Shown piece by piece: positions 35,301-50,300 of a stretch of 64,000 bases of DNA. The notes beneath the pieces were generated by a model that made no database searches, was not told the DNA's origin, and saw only the letters and a list, made by a program, of their open reading frames with translations. Position numbers and translations under genes: made by a program. This DNA comes from Echinococcus granulosus. Its lineage: Eukaryota > Platyhelminthes > Cestoda > Cyclophyllidea > Taeniidae. The DNA is taken from positions 878,995 to 942,994 of the forward strand of contig NW_020170406.1 of assembly GCF_000524195.1 (NCBI RefSeq). Direction: 5' to 3'. Numbering within the stretch: position 1 is the stretch's first letter; the number at the start of each line of letters is the position of its first letter.

Positions 35301-38300
35301 CAGATTATGTCAGAATGGCGGACACCGTTGGAAAAGTGTGTTCAATACCTCGTAAACAAAATTCGTCAGAATAATGAATGAGATTAAGCTCCCTCTTTAT
35401 GCTCCTCGATAAATACTATTAATCAAGTTAAGTTTGTAGTGGTTTGTTAGCTGTGAAAAGGACATTAGCTCGACCATATATCATCTTGTGTGGGTATAGG
35501 TACGCCTCATTAACAATCTGTGAGTTTAGCGGGTAGTTTTGAAGTGCAAATTACAAAATTTGGCAATCAAGCATGAGGACTTTAAGAAAGTAGTAAAACT
35601 GCCATTGTTCAATCGTAGAAATGTAACACAAACTCGATTCGAGTCTCGGTAGTAAACCCTTATTTCATTGTGCATTAGGAAATACAATGTAACACTGCCC
35701 AATAACATCCATTTATTTTGAGTTAATGGGAGGAGCAAGCGAAAATAAAGGTGAGTTGAAAGTCTTAAAAAAGCTTTCGCTTACGCCGCTATCATTTTTT
35801 AGTAGTAACACTAGCTACCAGCGTGACACACGTAAGCAACGCCCTGATTTTGTTATCCGAGCCATGTGTCACAAATAGGTGACACGGTCATTTAACGGTT
35901 TATGATAACCGCATGATCCCCTTGAACTGAGGGTAATTATATTTCTTTGATTTGGAAGCATCATTTGGATTAGTCAATTCTGTTCTATTTGAACAATGAA
36001 ATGCCAAGTGTGTGATTGAATATTTTCCTTAGTGAGCTTCTAATATTCTAAATATTGGGGTTAGTTCTAAGGCTCATCACCCACGTTTAGATAGGACGCA
36101 AATGTAGCAATGGATCAAGAGTTCCACAATTTTTGAAAAGATTGCCGAAAAATACAAAGTTCTGCGGTCGAAGGCAAAGCTAAGGCCAATAGATGAGAGC
36201 TTTAGAGAAAACATATGCATCTGTCCCATTTAAATTTGAGTAAGATGACATTTAAAATGTCAATGAGACATTTGAATTTAATGAGCATCCATAACTTGAC
36301 CGAATTGGAATGGATTGCTTCTAATCTACACTATCAGTTATAATGTCAAGTCTCTAGTATAGCCAACTGAAGAACTTGATAAGGGAGATTGAATGTAATC
36401 AAGCAGTCTAGGGTCTTTATTGATAAAAAGGGTAAATCGTTGTCTCATTACTTCTCAAGGAAAATAAATGAGGGCCAGACCTGAAATCTCTTGCCCTTTT
36501 AACCTGATCCTTTCGATAGCATTCTAGAGCGGTGGAGCCGTACATATTCACAAACACCCTATTAAACAACTAGCACCAGTCCATGATTATTCGATATTAC
36601 TGCTCTGTGTTTACCTCCAGTCCACGAAAACAACATTTGCATATAACCTTCTAGATGCTTCAAATTATTACCAACTTTGTTGCATTCTTGCATCAAAGAG
36701 AATTTTGCTTTATCACCGGCAGACCTAGTTTAGTATCTGTTTTAAATTCACGACCGTGATCTCGTGGTCCCGTAAATCAAAATAAGCTTATTATTATTTG
36801 CTCAGATTAAAATTTAACCCCGAAATTTGATTTTTTTGAAATGAAAATTGTGTCAGCAAAGTAGAAGTTGTTACAAAATTTTGTACATTACAAATCAGCC
36901 AAGAAGTAGTATTAACAAGTTCGTTACCAGCGTCACTCACACGTGGAACTTCAATTTCCGGAGCCAAGCCCGTATTTGTTACATTAGACAGTCTCCACCA
37001 GAGAGAAATAAATTGGTTTGAGAACCAAAAAACCCAAATAAAAGATTGGCTAGCTTTTAGAACTTCAGTATTTGAACCGTAGTTGACGATTTTTCCTCTG
37101 AGATCCTGGTGCTCTCATGCAAGTTCTGCCGGAAATACATGATTAAAATATGGGAAACGATGGTCAAATTATACTTTTTTACTGTTCTTATAGGTTTGTA
37201 AAACAGTATTTGCAATCTACTGAACATCTGATTGCAAATTTTTTTCGCGAATGGGATCGCCATACCCTTCCAGTTGCCAAACTAGATTCGTTTCCACCCT
37301 AATTGATTCCCTTCAAAGCACGAAAAAAGGAGTAGAAAATAAGTCATAAATTCTCTTTTTCTCCCCGTAGGCGTCAATTTTAGCCAGATTGACCTTGATT
37401 AAAACTCTTTATCACAAGGTTTTTCATGCATAGTGCAGGTGGGTCCCTGTTTGTTTCCTTTTTCGTCTTCACCACCAGGATCTACTTGACTCCTCCGATC
37501 TTAAGCCAACTGCCAGTCCACTTTGGCTTCCTTCTATTGCAATACTTTTTTGTACTGACCGCAATGTAATTTTTAAATGAATATGAACTCACCCTACTTG
37601 ACAAAACGCTGTTAAATAAAGCGGGTGCCAATCGTTCTACACTTATTTAAAAAAAATAATTGAGTGGTTTAAATCGCCTTATTACGAGTAGGATAATGCA
37701 GTACTTTTCGCATGCATTGTGTTTCCGGTTTGCCGCTATATATTTGCGACGTTTTATGGTGTACCGAAATTGCATTAATTTGCCATTATTTTGTTTCTTT
37801 CGACAACGAATGTCATAAATTTTCAAAATACTGGGAACAATTAGTTTAATGCCTGCCAAGGTGTTAATCCAACAATTTACAGGCCCTTACTTAATTTAGA
37901 TTGTTTTCAGCTTATCAAACTTTTTTTAAAAATTTTGGGTTATTTTTTAAGGTTTAGCATTAAATCCGGAGTTGTCCAACTTTTTCCTTTTCAAATCGAA
38001 AATGTTAATCAGGGTCATGAAGAAGAAATTTTCTGAAAAGTCACTTATTAGTTTTAGGATAGGAACGGATGAATGGCCTAATGCTATTTATTTGTTTGTC
38101 TCCGCAAACATTCCAGCATCTCGGCCACCAAGAAATTATCGTCTCTTATAAACACTCCCAATAATTACAAGTACCGACTTGTAAGACTGATTGTATATCA
38201 AAATCAAATTGAGCTTTCAAAATACAAAATATCAGATGGTGCGCCGACATTTTTTAATCGGTTGCGAATCTATCCCATCTGCTTACATGTAAATATTAGG

Positions 38301-41300
38301 AGTTTGTTGTTAATTGGTGGCTAGCATTAAAAAAACATTTTTGTGGACATTAAGTGCCCTTCTGTCACGATATACCACAAAAAATCTCATATAAAAAACC
38401 AATCTAACTGGTTTCAAAAGTCACAATATGCTTGAAAAGATGTTGCATTTAACCATTCTGCTATCCTAACAAAAATCCGAATTAGTTGAAAGACCTTTCC
38501 TAGGGTATTTTTAAAAAACCCCAAAAATATTACAAAATAATCTCCAAGGTGGACCTAAGTTCACAACTAATCTATTTCAGATGCCGCAGGAAAGACCGCT
38601 TGGTAGGGCGTTTTTCTCTTCAAAAGTAAACGGCAACAACAACGAAGGTACTAGGATTTTTGCAATTAAATCTAGTCACAGCGGATGAGTCTTCTATTAG
38701 GAGTGAAACTGATACAACGAGAGGAGTAGGAAAATGAAAACCTCCCTCCCATGTGTATAGGAGCACTGGGAATTCATTGCAGCTGTCAACGTGCTCGTCG
38801 CAAATTATTCACAACCATATCTCGATGCAACGTTTCGCTACCCGAGTCCACGAGTGCCAATTTTTGCCTCACCGTGACAGCCTCTTTATGATAACAACTC
38901 GATTTATGAGTGCTATAACTTTTTCTCGCACTAGACCTTTACAACACCTAGAATCAAATACCAACTTTAAAGTCAGTTTATGTATTAAGTAGTTCATTGA
39001 ATTAAACCACTTTGGGGCAAAATATCTTAACTACGTTTACTAATTCGGCTCGAAGCTATTTCCAAATTATGTTTCTTGGGCAATAAGTGCTGTCTGAGAA
39101 TGAGAAGATATCCAACTTCTTCTGTTTTGTGAATTGATGCATACTGAAAGCCATTTTATTAAGAAACAACTGGTTTGAATTATCCACACCATTTTTTCTC
39201 AAACACGTAGTGTGGCCTGCTTCTTTATTATCTGACCTAAAAAGCCATTACTACCTCTACAATCAGCATCATTTAGTGGGTAAATAAATAAACAAATAAG
39301 CATGTCAAGCTTTGTAGTAAGTTATTTAAAGGATTGCTCGTTTGGCATTTCGGTAACTAACTTAGCACCTTTGTGGAGGGCCACAAGGTACGTACTGCTT
39401 TACATGGAGTAAATTCCCCATTTTATTAGAATCTTAAAAGCGGAAAGTGAATAAGCAGGACTCAGGGTAAAAAAGAGCAGGAACTCAAGCTTATGATGAG
39501 AGATGCGACTAATGGCATTATAACCTAAAAGCGGACACAAGTGACCCTGATATAAGGGACAATATTTGGTCTATTAAGGGGTAACTGTATATGGGGGTGA
39601 CATTTCCAACACATTTAATGCAAATTTAAGAAAAATCAAGGGGAAAAATAGTCACGAATTTTCAAAAATTAAAATGTTTGCAAGTACACATTGAGTGAAA
39701 GTCATAATTAGAGGTACTTTGACTCACAATAAAGGACATTTGTCTTTTCCTTTGCATAATGAAATTAGACAAAATAGATCACTGCCATTCCACGTCTATA
39801 CTATTGTCGAAGGCTCAACTGATGTGTCTGCAAGGTGACTTTATTTAAGCATTAATCATTAACAGATAAAGAATGTCTGTCACTTATTTGTGACTCCAGC
39901 TCGAGTTTAGGAAGTAAGAGCGTCACACATACGTGACGCTGGAAATGTGCTAAAAAAGTCACGAACATAAGTCTTAGGAGAGAATAACGGTAATCCTTGG
40001 TTAGGTAAATAAGGATCTGAATAGGTCATGCTAATAAAAATAAACTAATTAGTCGATATTGAAGAATTCGCTGTTTTCCGCAGAAAAGTGAAAATTTGGT
40101 TAAAATCCTATTTTTAAAGAGACTGCCTTATGGATGAAATGTTAAAATGTTTAAGATGTGGAAAATCCGATTTGTCGCTGATCCACCATGGTACAGTCTA
40201 TGGATATTGCGACAAAATAATTTTTAAAAAGTGCTTTTTAGGTATGCAATGAAGTGTCTTGACAAAAAACGAATCAAGCTGAAATCTGGCGAATCAATGG
40301 CCCTTAACGAGCGAACTATTCTTTCCAGAGTTAGCTCCGGGGTGAGTTCATTTCCCTCCTTTCACCTTCGCCATTAAGCTCTTAAATACTACATCATTCT
40401 ACGGTTAAGTTGATAATCCACCTTCTGTGGGTTGGGTGCAGCTTACCAAACAAACTTTATAGTCCAATTTGAGGGCAAAAGAAGATGGCTTGAGGTTTTT
40501 TTGCGAGAGAGGAAAGATATGATGGAATTAAGTTAGAGCAATCAACCTGCCATTCTTAACTCTTTTAGTAAACAGCAAAAGTGCTCTAATAATAACAGGG
40601 CTTGAAGAATTTCTTGCCTGACATGCACGCTTGTTTCAACATCGGCTTAAAAATAATTACATTTGTTGTGTGGGCAGGTTAACACGAACTCCTCCCCATC
40701 ATTTATATTGGCAATCAGTGGCGTTTCTTGAAGAGTGGTAATGTAAATTAAAATATTCCATTCAAAAGTCGAAACATTTTTGATGCTTTGTGCTCGGTCA
40801 CTCCTGACACCGCAAAATAACATTTCGTATGCATTCATCTCTATTCAAAAATGGCTTTACGCAACTTTTGGCGTCTCCAAAGTCATTAAAATTTACCGCT
40901 TAAACATGGAAAAGCTATTAATAAAACAGATCTTGCTTGCTTAATTAGAGCAGACAACAAGCTGAAGGCATTAGTGGTAGTCGTTTTAACGTTTGCCTAA
41001 AATTTCCAGAAATTCTTAGCACAAAGGCAAACACTTGTATCTTTAAACCTTTTGGTTTATCATTGATACAGATTACTCAACGTTCAGGTAGTTTAGTCGG
41101 CAAAACATTTAAAATTTCCCTAATTCAGGGTCAGTGAAAAGTGCCTCATTTTATCAAATGAGGAGTTTTGCATTTTTTGCATTTTTCAAAATATGCATTC
41201 TTAAAAGTTCCTCAAACGTTTTGTACGAGTGTTCTGTGTTTGCGCCTTGAGTTATTGTTGCAGCTGGGAACGGAGTCAGTTTATTACGATTGGACGAAAA

Positions 41301-44300
41301 TCTGAGAAAAAAGATATGGGAAAAGTATATGCAAAGTGTGCAAATTACTTTTGGATCAAAGGAAATGTAACCGGGACGATTAAGGTCATTTGAGGCAGAT
41401 AGATAGAGGTCACGTTAGCGGTACTTTGAATTGAACCTATAATCTAACCTTCGCAAAATAAGTAATAAATACCCATTTAAGTTGACACGTCTAAACTGCT
41501 GCCCCTGTTAATTTAAAACGGCGCTCCACACTGGCAGAAAGGAAGGCTGTTAGTAGAATTTTTAAATTTTATTATAAAGTTTTGAGAAACTGGTATTCAT
41601 AAAACCGAAGGGTTGACCTCCTTAACACTTTTTGGTCAGACACAAAAGAAAAACTTTTGAGGATATTCTGCCTCTTAATATCGTTGAATATATTCTACGC
41701 CTGCCCTTTTTCACCAAAACGAGCCAATATTTGTAGAAAATATATGCGTACGATTTAATTTGTCCTACAAGAATATAAAGCAAAAACACTGAAGATTATC
41801 CCGTTTACATTGTATCTACAAATTTACACCACCACTCATTTACTTTTTTGGGTGCCATACTTATTACTTGCATGATTATTAAGCATTTATTTCTCAAACG
41901 ATTCGGCTGCTAAGTTGCTAATGGAGTGACAAATTAGCAACTTTAAATAAAAATAGGAGAACGTCTCATCTCTCCACTTGCAGATTCGACAAGATTTCAC
42001 ACCCAAAATCCCTTTTTGTAGAATAGTAAGGCTGTTTGTATTAGTTCAGAAAATATTGCAGTTTCAAATAACTTTTGACAGGAGGAAACAACTCGCCAAG
42101 TGTACATAAAGCCATTTTGTCCCAAGCAAATATCAAATAAAAACTGAAGTAATGCATATACTTTTGTACATTTGAGGACACTATTTAGACATGAGCAATA
42201 TTAAGCAACCTCATTTAATTGGCATAGGGAAGTTGAAGTCATAATTATGGGAAGCTCCAGTCGGTCAAATTGCAAGCCAAAACTAGCTGGATTGGCTAAT
42301 TTCGCCAAATGCTATGCTTAAAACAGATGTAATCATATGATGCAATCCTTTACATCTGTACACTAGGCACTGGAGCAGTGGTCGAATGTTCCAAAACTGT
42401 CCACTTGTTAAGATGGATTTTAATAGATGATTTTGAAATGATTAACCTGCTAAGTTGCATAGAGAGTATTAATTTAGAAGACAGTGATGCCTGTAATAAT
42501 GTTCTCAAGAGAAAAGGACAGAAAAGTTGGTAGTATTCTTGTTTCCAGGTTAATTAGGCTGGGTAGGCCTGAGCTACCCATGGTGTAGTCTAATTATCCT
42601 GCTGCCTTAAGTAATTACTAAACGTCAATTTTTGATTTTTAAACTTTTCTGCTAAGAAGTCTTGCTTACTTGTGCATCCGAACCCGATATCCCTCTTACG
42701 CATGACAAGCAGCCCTCCTACTCACACTTAAACACTGCATTAGAACGTCACTAATACATTGCGTGACCTACTCCTGAAGACAAAAGAAAGTGAAGAACAG
42801 AAAAAGTGCACCATGACCAACCTAGAAATTTGGCGCATCATAAACAGTCCTTTTCTTTTTCAATAGGACGCCTCACCGTTCATAGTGTGCATGACCTACG
42901 CATTCCAAACACCCGAAAAACTTTGCTTCATCTTAGATTTGATGAATGGTGGTGATCTGAATTACCATCTCAGTCAACGAGGCACCTTCAACGAAGAGGA
43001 TGTGAAATTTTACGTTGCTGAGATAATTCTGGGGCTGCAGCATATGCACGAGAGAAACATTGTGTATCGTGACTTAAAGGTATCCTGCATACTCCCTTTT
43101 TTGCCATAAAAATGGGCTATTTTGGCTCCATTTTCTTAATTATTTTAATAATCCGCGTTTATTTTCCCTTCTGGAAATTCAAAGTAAAGGGAATATTGGT
43201 AATCTATTTGATGTGCTGGAATAATTACAATTTCCCTACAAGCCATTTTATCATTTTCTGCCATACTCATCTTAATTCACACTTTTTGATTGACTTACCC
43301 TTGAAATTAATTAAAGATAAAGGAGGTAATGCAAATTCATTGAGTAAATAAAGAATGCAGTGGTAGCTATGTGAAACTGTTTTAGCACCGCCAGATGATA
43401 GCTAGAGATATGTTTGGTTTTATGTGCAAGCGCATCCCTCCAAGCTACTTAAAAAGTGAACTTATTGTAGAAACGTTGTTGGTAGTGTATGACACGCTTT
43501 AAAATGCAACAGTTTCCTTGAATTATTCAAATTAAGTTTTAAAAAAACCTTTCTAGGTTTTTTATTGTCTGCGCATTTCATAGATGAGTATCACTGAGAA
43601 TTGTAAATACCCGACAAATGTGTTGATGGTCATCTTACGTGAACAAGCTTGGTATGATTTGGACGAAATGCTAGGCAAACTTTACATGTGTGTCATTTCG
43701 GTGCCAAAAGCGGAAATTTTATATTCCAAATAAATAACATGCCCTCCATTTTCACATAAATGAAGAGTCGCATTTACAATGGAGTTTTTCGTAAATACTT
43801 AAGTGATAGGATTATTTTTTCTCATATAAAAAGTTTTAAACTTCAAAAGTAGAACAAATTCTCTGAGTGATTTGCGAAAGTAATGAATAAATCCGGCTGG
43901 ATGCCCCCTCTTTGTTAATGTTCTTAAAAAGTTGGAAAATCATTAGCACATAGCAATTTTGATTAAATCAAATCACCACTTGTTATTGTGCCCAATGAGT
44001 CTTTTACACACAGCCAACGGATGAAATTCCGTTTTCGGGAAAAAAAATTCCATTGAGTCGTCAGTTTATGAAGCGTGAAACGCATTTCTGGCCATGATAC
44101 CGATGTTTTTAAGGGTCTTGGGAAATAATAAATGAACCTAAAGCCAGTGGAAGTGACTTTAAACATCAAATCAGGTTGGAATTTTGGACTTTTAAGTGCC
44201 TAATAATATGCATAGCTATTTTGAGCTGACTAATCGAGTTAATGATAATAGAAAGTCGAAAAATTTGCTTTTTAATCCGTACACAAACCTATTGGATATA

Positions 44301-47300
44301 ATAAACACCATAATGATTGGTTGCCTAAGTCTATTAAATTTTAGCATATAGTTTTAGTGTCCAGTGTTCCGCCCTGACTACGAATTAAGGCATGGTAGCC
44401 TAATGTTAATCTTCACTGTCATTGCTCTGTCATTTGAAGCATACCTCACAGTTTCCTTAAACACCACGGGGTTATTCCTTCCTCCTGATTCGGGTATTTA
44501 ATAGAGATAGATGCCTAAAGACGATAATATTTTGGTATTACATCCGCTATGAGTCTCTGCACGTACAATCATTCCCGACGAATACCTTCTTCCTATGAAA
44601 TTTGTGCATAAAGTGGATTAATTATTGGCGCTGCTGATATCATATTCGAGTCATTACTGAAGACATTAGGGTGGCAGTGTGTTTATTGTAAACACATGGA
44701 GTGACTTAAAAAGCAGTTGGCTTCAGGAACATTGGAGGGTAGTCATCACTTCAGCTTTATGGCTTACAAACAGGGAAAAGAGAACTGTCTTAGGTAAACA
44801 AAACACATCTTCTTTAGAGTTACGTTCTTGGTGCTTCTTTTGATTACTCTTGTACCTTGAGTACATTAAATGCACTCATACGGAAGGAATTAATCCAATA
44901 GAGTGACTTTCTTTCACCACGAGGAAACCTTAGAATTCACTGATAATGGTAGATCTCATTGACTCACATGGATCCTAATTCCTAAATTCACTGCGGATGT
45001 TCATTTACTATGCGTTACCTGAGAATGGACGACGTTCTACAGCGAACACATTTTGCATGCCAATCTTTTTTAATCAGACTTATGACCTTAAAGCAAAGCT
45101 ATTTAAAAGGTCATCGGACCGTGGCTGGTATTCATTCTTTTATCTAGCGTGGTGATCAAACAGCGGAGATTGAAAAGATTCTTGCAGACTAAAATAATAG
45201 TTTAAACAACTACTGTTTAGATGCATGACCACAAATTTAAAAATACTATTGAGAAGCCTGTTTATCCCTACTGATGAAAATCTCGTTTAAATTTGTCTTG
45301 ATAATTCACAATGGCGTCTTCAACCTTTTCCTAGCCCGCTAACATCCTGTTGGACGAGAGTGGTCACGTGAGGATAAGTGATCTTGGGCTGGCCTGTGAC
45401 GTGTCAGAGAGTTGGCCGACGGCTGCGGTGGGCACACAGGGCTACATGGCACCGGAGGTATTACAGAAAGGCGTCCCCTACGCCTTCTCCGCCGATTGGT
45501 ACTCCCTTGGCTGCACTGTCTACAAACTTCTCGTGGGCTCGTCTCCCTTTCGTCAACACAGCAGCAAAAGACGCTACTGCGAGGCCCCAATCGGCAGACA
45601 GAAGGTGAGAGTTATTTAAATGTGTAAGTTTTGAGTTCTGCTGAGGTGTTCACTGGTGTCAATTTCCTCCCGTGCCATGCTTCAATTTGCATTTAGTTCC
45701 TAGCCTTTTACAATCCGGAAGGGTATCGTGTCTTCGAACCACGGCAGCAACTTGAATTTGTTACAAACTAGTATCATTACATTGTCGGCATTTACGCTAA
45801 GATCAAGAGTGGATTCCCTGCTGGAGATCGGATTGATTTCAAGTATCCGTTAATCTAAACACTTACCGAACCCGGGGCCATTCTGTTTATCCACCAAGAA
45901 ATCCTGTTCTTTTTAAAAGACTTTGTCAGTGCTGTCACTGATGCAACAGTAACAGCGTCAATATAGGCCAGCACAGTCAAATATCATTCTGTTACTTAAA
46001 CCTCTTGTGGGTGCTGCCGTCGAGACCCTCCTTGACTACTCTTATGCTTTGAGTACGTTGCAACAGCGCGAGGTCGTAGGGGATAACATACAATGACCTA
46101 CCGCCACTGGTGACAACATCGAATTCCCACTAAAGTACTGGATTTTTTTTTGATTTTAATAAATGAATACGAGGTTGTGGCACTGTTTGCTTTAAAGCAA
46201 AAATGGCTAACAAAATGATTAGTACAAAGTTGCTTTTATGTCCATTCTTCCGTTCCTTTAATGTTCCATTGTATGCCATCCAGTTACCTGACCGGGGTAC
46301 CATCATATTCTTGTTATTTGGAAAAGTGACCAAAGGTAAAATTTGGTCACACAAAATCCGATCCCACTTCATTATCGTCTTTACACAAGGCCTAAGACTA
46401 AGATTTTTACTTGAGGTTGCCACAACTAATAATGAATTTTTTTTGTAGGCCTTTATAAATTTATACGAGAGGGTAGTGGCACAGGCCGTGTGTGTACAGT
46501 CCTGTGTAGAGGCAGAATCACAGTAGACTGGATAACCCTATTTGACCAAAGATTCAAATGAAGATAATATTCAGTTACAGGCAGACCAAGGGCTCGTTCT
46601 ATGGCTCCTACTTGCCATGAGGATAACCAAATATATTCAACATTCTTGTCATTAATTTGAATAGCTCCTATAACATTGCCAGTTTTTATTTTGTCTCAAA
46701 ATAAATACAAATAGCAATATTGAAGCCCATATTTCAAATAGCAAAAAAAAAAACATAATTGTTTTATATCATCCGAAGTGGTGTATTAGAGTTTTTGCAA
46801 AGATTGTTGAAGGGTCCATTTTAGAAAAAAAGCGCTGCATAGTGCATCTAAGAGTCCTTATGCAACCAAAAAGGAATTAATGTCAGCACAACGTTTCTGA
46901 TTGGCTTTGTGCAGTCAAAATAATCTGATCTTGATAGAATGCACAAAAACAAGGATGTACTCAGCCCTGCTAAATGTCAACGTCTGCAAAAATCCAAAAA
47001 TGTTAATTCCAAAAAAGACACCTCAGAAATCATGATTAAAATTTCATACACAAGTTTTAATAACGCATAGCGGACTTACAAGGTTTTTTTATAAGATCGG
47101 AACTTTTTTTATTCCTCTCACAAAGAACAAAGGATTAGTCTCCTCTTTACATTTTTTTGGACCAGTTAAGTGTGTTCACTCTTACTGTACGTTGTCCTGA
47201 TTCAACTCGGAACTTCCGTACATGCTTTAAGATCGTTTAGAGAAGATGCACTTTTACAAGGTCCATTCATCTCAATTTGATTCGCTTCTCTCGGGATAAT

Positions 47301-50300
47301 AATCTCCCCATCGAATCAGGTGAATGTGATTTAAGGTCGCTTCCGTAAAAGTTCCTTTGAATTAGGAGCGTGTTCCCCTTTTTGCGATACAGACTGTCAC
47401 AAATTACTAATTAGAAAGCAGAAATAACCACTTTTTGGCTCTAAATTGCATTGTGCGTATTAAAAGAAACTCAAAATAGCCCAAATGAGCCCAAAAAACG
47501 ATATTTGCAAATTGTTAAACATTGGCTATAAAAATAAAAAGTAGATTAAATTTGCTTTTGTCCAAAAATTGGGCCTTAGTAAAAAGATAACACTGGTCTG
47601 ATAAGGCTTTCCCGTTTAGAAGCCTGTTATTTTAAGACAAATAGCTTTCATTTTAAAGTTTGGTAAATTCCCCGAAATTTACAGCTAGGCAAAGATAATT
47701 TAGATGCTTTCTGACAACTTTTAATGCCTTTCAAAAAAGCAAAATAACCGGAGCATTGTTTTAGTAGAAAGCAACATACTATAGTGAAGACAACTAATAC
47801 TTCTGCCTGATTTTGATTAGTTTTTAAAAGATTTTTTACTGCACTGTTACGGAACTTTTAGACTCTTGAGATAACATTGGATTCCAAGACATCTTGGCTC
47901 CTATTGAGGTCTAACTGAAGCGGCAAATGCGAGGGTAGTGGCATTTGGCCATGTCTGTGCACGTCATCTGGCAAGAAACCTGACCATTCCTGCGAAAAAT
48001 GTAGTATGGGATCGGTCAACATCCCCTTATTCGCTTTTCTAGGGCAGTTGGGTGCGCCAAGTGCATATGTACATCCGGTAAGGGGTTACCTGTGGCTAGA
48101 TTTTGCGGTTTTCTGGTCGTGACAAGCGCAAAGTTAACGGCGAGTGGACTTTTTAACGTCGTATGTATCTTTACAATTCATCCTGTAAATTTCCAACAGA
48201 AGTGAGGTGCATCTTTAAAGTACTAAGGCAAAACAAAATAAAATATTATATTTTAAATGCCTTCTTAATGTGCTTAACAAAAACCCACTTTTTTCTCATT
48301 TCATTACGTGACTCATCAAAGAGAGTCTATTTTTTTTCATTTAGCTAAGCATATACCTAGGATGATCTTCACTTGGAGTCAGAGAGTATCATTATGTGAG
48401 CTCATTCTTGCTCTTCCACCCCCAGGAGTATTTCAGTCCAAAGACTGAAATTTTGATTGCAAGGAAGTTTGCACTCTTTCCATTATAAGATTTGATAAGT
48501 CTCTTCCTCTTGTTCCTTTTTTTTAAACCAAACTGCTGAAGGATCCAGGCGATGCCAACCAAACAAAATAGGAGCTCTTTTAGTTTGTCAAAGAGCCGTT
48601 AATTTATTCCTTGGTAAACTGGTGAATATTTCCCGTTTACTACCACGTGCGTCAAAATCTAGAAGATGAAAAATCATCCTAAAGATTTTCATGGAGCAAT
48701 TTTTAAAATATGCTTTGGAGGACTTTCGATTAATTTTTACTGGAGTGCAGACACACTTGAGTCGGATTTTTACAAATGGTGCGTGCGAAAAATGTGCAGC
48801 ATCAATAAAGCTACATACGATTGCGTTTTTAATAGAAAAGTCAGTTCTTTAAATACTTTATGACAAGTAGGTTGTGAAAGTCTGGTCCACGATAAGATAA
48901 TTTTCTTTGTAATCACAAGTGATGCATACATCCTCACTGTCACCCTCCACCACGGTTAAAATTTCTTCTGTAATTTATTGGTCTAAGCTAGCATGAATCT
49001 TTTTTAAAAGTTATCCCTTATTGCGTCTTCATGCGTATCTCTGTAATTATACCAAATTTTATTGCGCTTAAAATTACAGGAAATGTCAAGTCTGCTATAA
49101 TCAGCCCTATCAAAATGATAGGGCTGATTGTACGTGAATGCATGGCACTGAATACGACGTTACAAAAGCATACAACTTGACGACTACAGATGATTTTTTG
49201 ACAAATGTTACTCAAAAACCGCATCCATTAACGTAAGTTATTCTCAAAATAACCAAACTGAGACATTTATGGAAGCATTTGCTGCGTTTCTTGGGAGTAA
49301 AGCTGTTTTATTCAGTAATGGTGCGCTTTTAGAAGGAATTTCCTAGTCTTTAAATTGAGCAGATAGACAAGACATTAATTCTCATCCTAAATTTTAACAT
49401 TTGTAAAAGGATGTGTTTAAAACCGAGTCTACTGGACCAAGAAAGGAGTGTTTAGTTAGGTTCTTTGGTTCTTAATCACGAATCCTGCAAAAAGATGCAT
49501 ATTTTTTTTCACACTAAGTGCAGAGATGACGTAATGAAGATAACTTTTAAGCCATTTTTGAGACTTCTGATGCTTTACACTTCTGTTGACAAAGTATTTT
49601 GATTAATTTACATGATCTTTTAACTTAGCTAAATTCACTCTTAATTTAATATATATATTTTTTAATGGCTGTTTAAATAACGACAGGCGCAACTACCTTA
49701 ATTTTTACTTACAAATGAGGCGCTTCGTAAGCAGACAAAAAATCAGTTCATTTAGAACTCATTGAGATGTCACACTTTCAAAGTGCCATTAATGGGTAAT
49801 TTGCACCAATAGCGGCAGATTTTGTTAATCTCTCTATCTTTTGTGTATTCGAAAGAAAGATAATAACACTGGCGGACCCTGCCATTTTGAGACTAAATGC
49901 CATTGCCATGCAAAATTAAAGGCCCATTGAGTAGAAAAAGAATTGTAGTTTATTATGAAGAAGTGGGCTATTATGTGGAAAGTTTAAAATTGGAAAGGCA
50001 AATTTTGCATTTCGGACAGCAATTATTGCAATACGTGGATAATAAATGTAGGAAGCAGTTTTTTCCGAAGCATTCATTCCAAGAAAACATTTTTACTACT
50101 TTTGCAATAATAGATGCGCAGTGAATGGGGACAATTTTAACATAACCAATGGCAACCAATTATCATATGAAAAATATTTACACTAGGTGATCTTGAAGTC
50201 CTAATGCAGTTAAGGTGGGAATGAAAAGTAAAGTCTTGAGGAGACTCAGAGGTTTGGCAAATTGCGCCGTTTGCACTGCCGGTTACACAAATCTCTAACA

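Larger units (their letters stand above)
32302..40241 (+). other. GRK intron 8 (7940 bases)
   Basis: There is no exon of GRK or another gene that I can support. The intron contains a GC-richer island at about 32600-32790 and hairpins of a GTCAC-loop-GTGAC type at 35866-35885, 39879-39894 and 39919-39940, with a related sequence near 36926-36950. The rest is AT-rich. Confidence 0.6.

Noticed and set aside
45339..45627. Open frames overlapping GRK exon 11 on both strands
   Set aside because: These are shadows of the GC-rich exon; only the frame with DLG and APE motifs matches the family.
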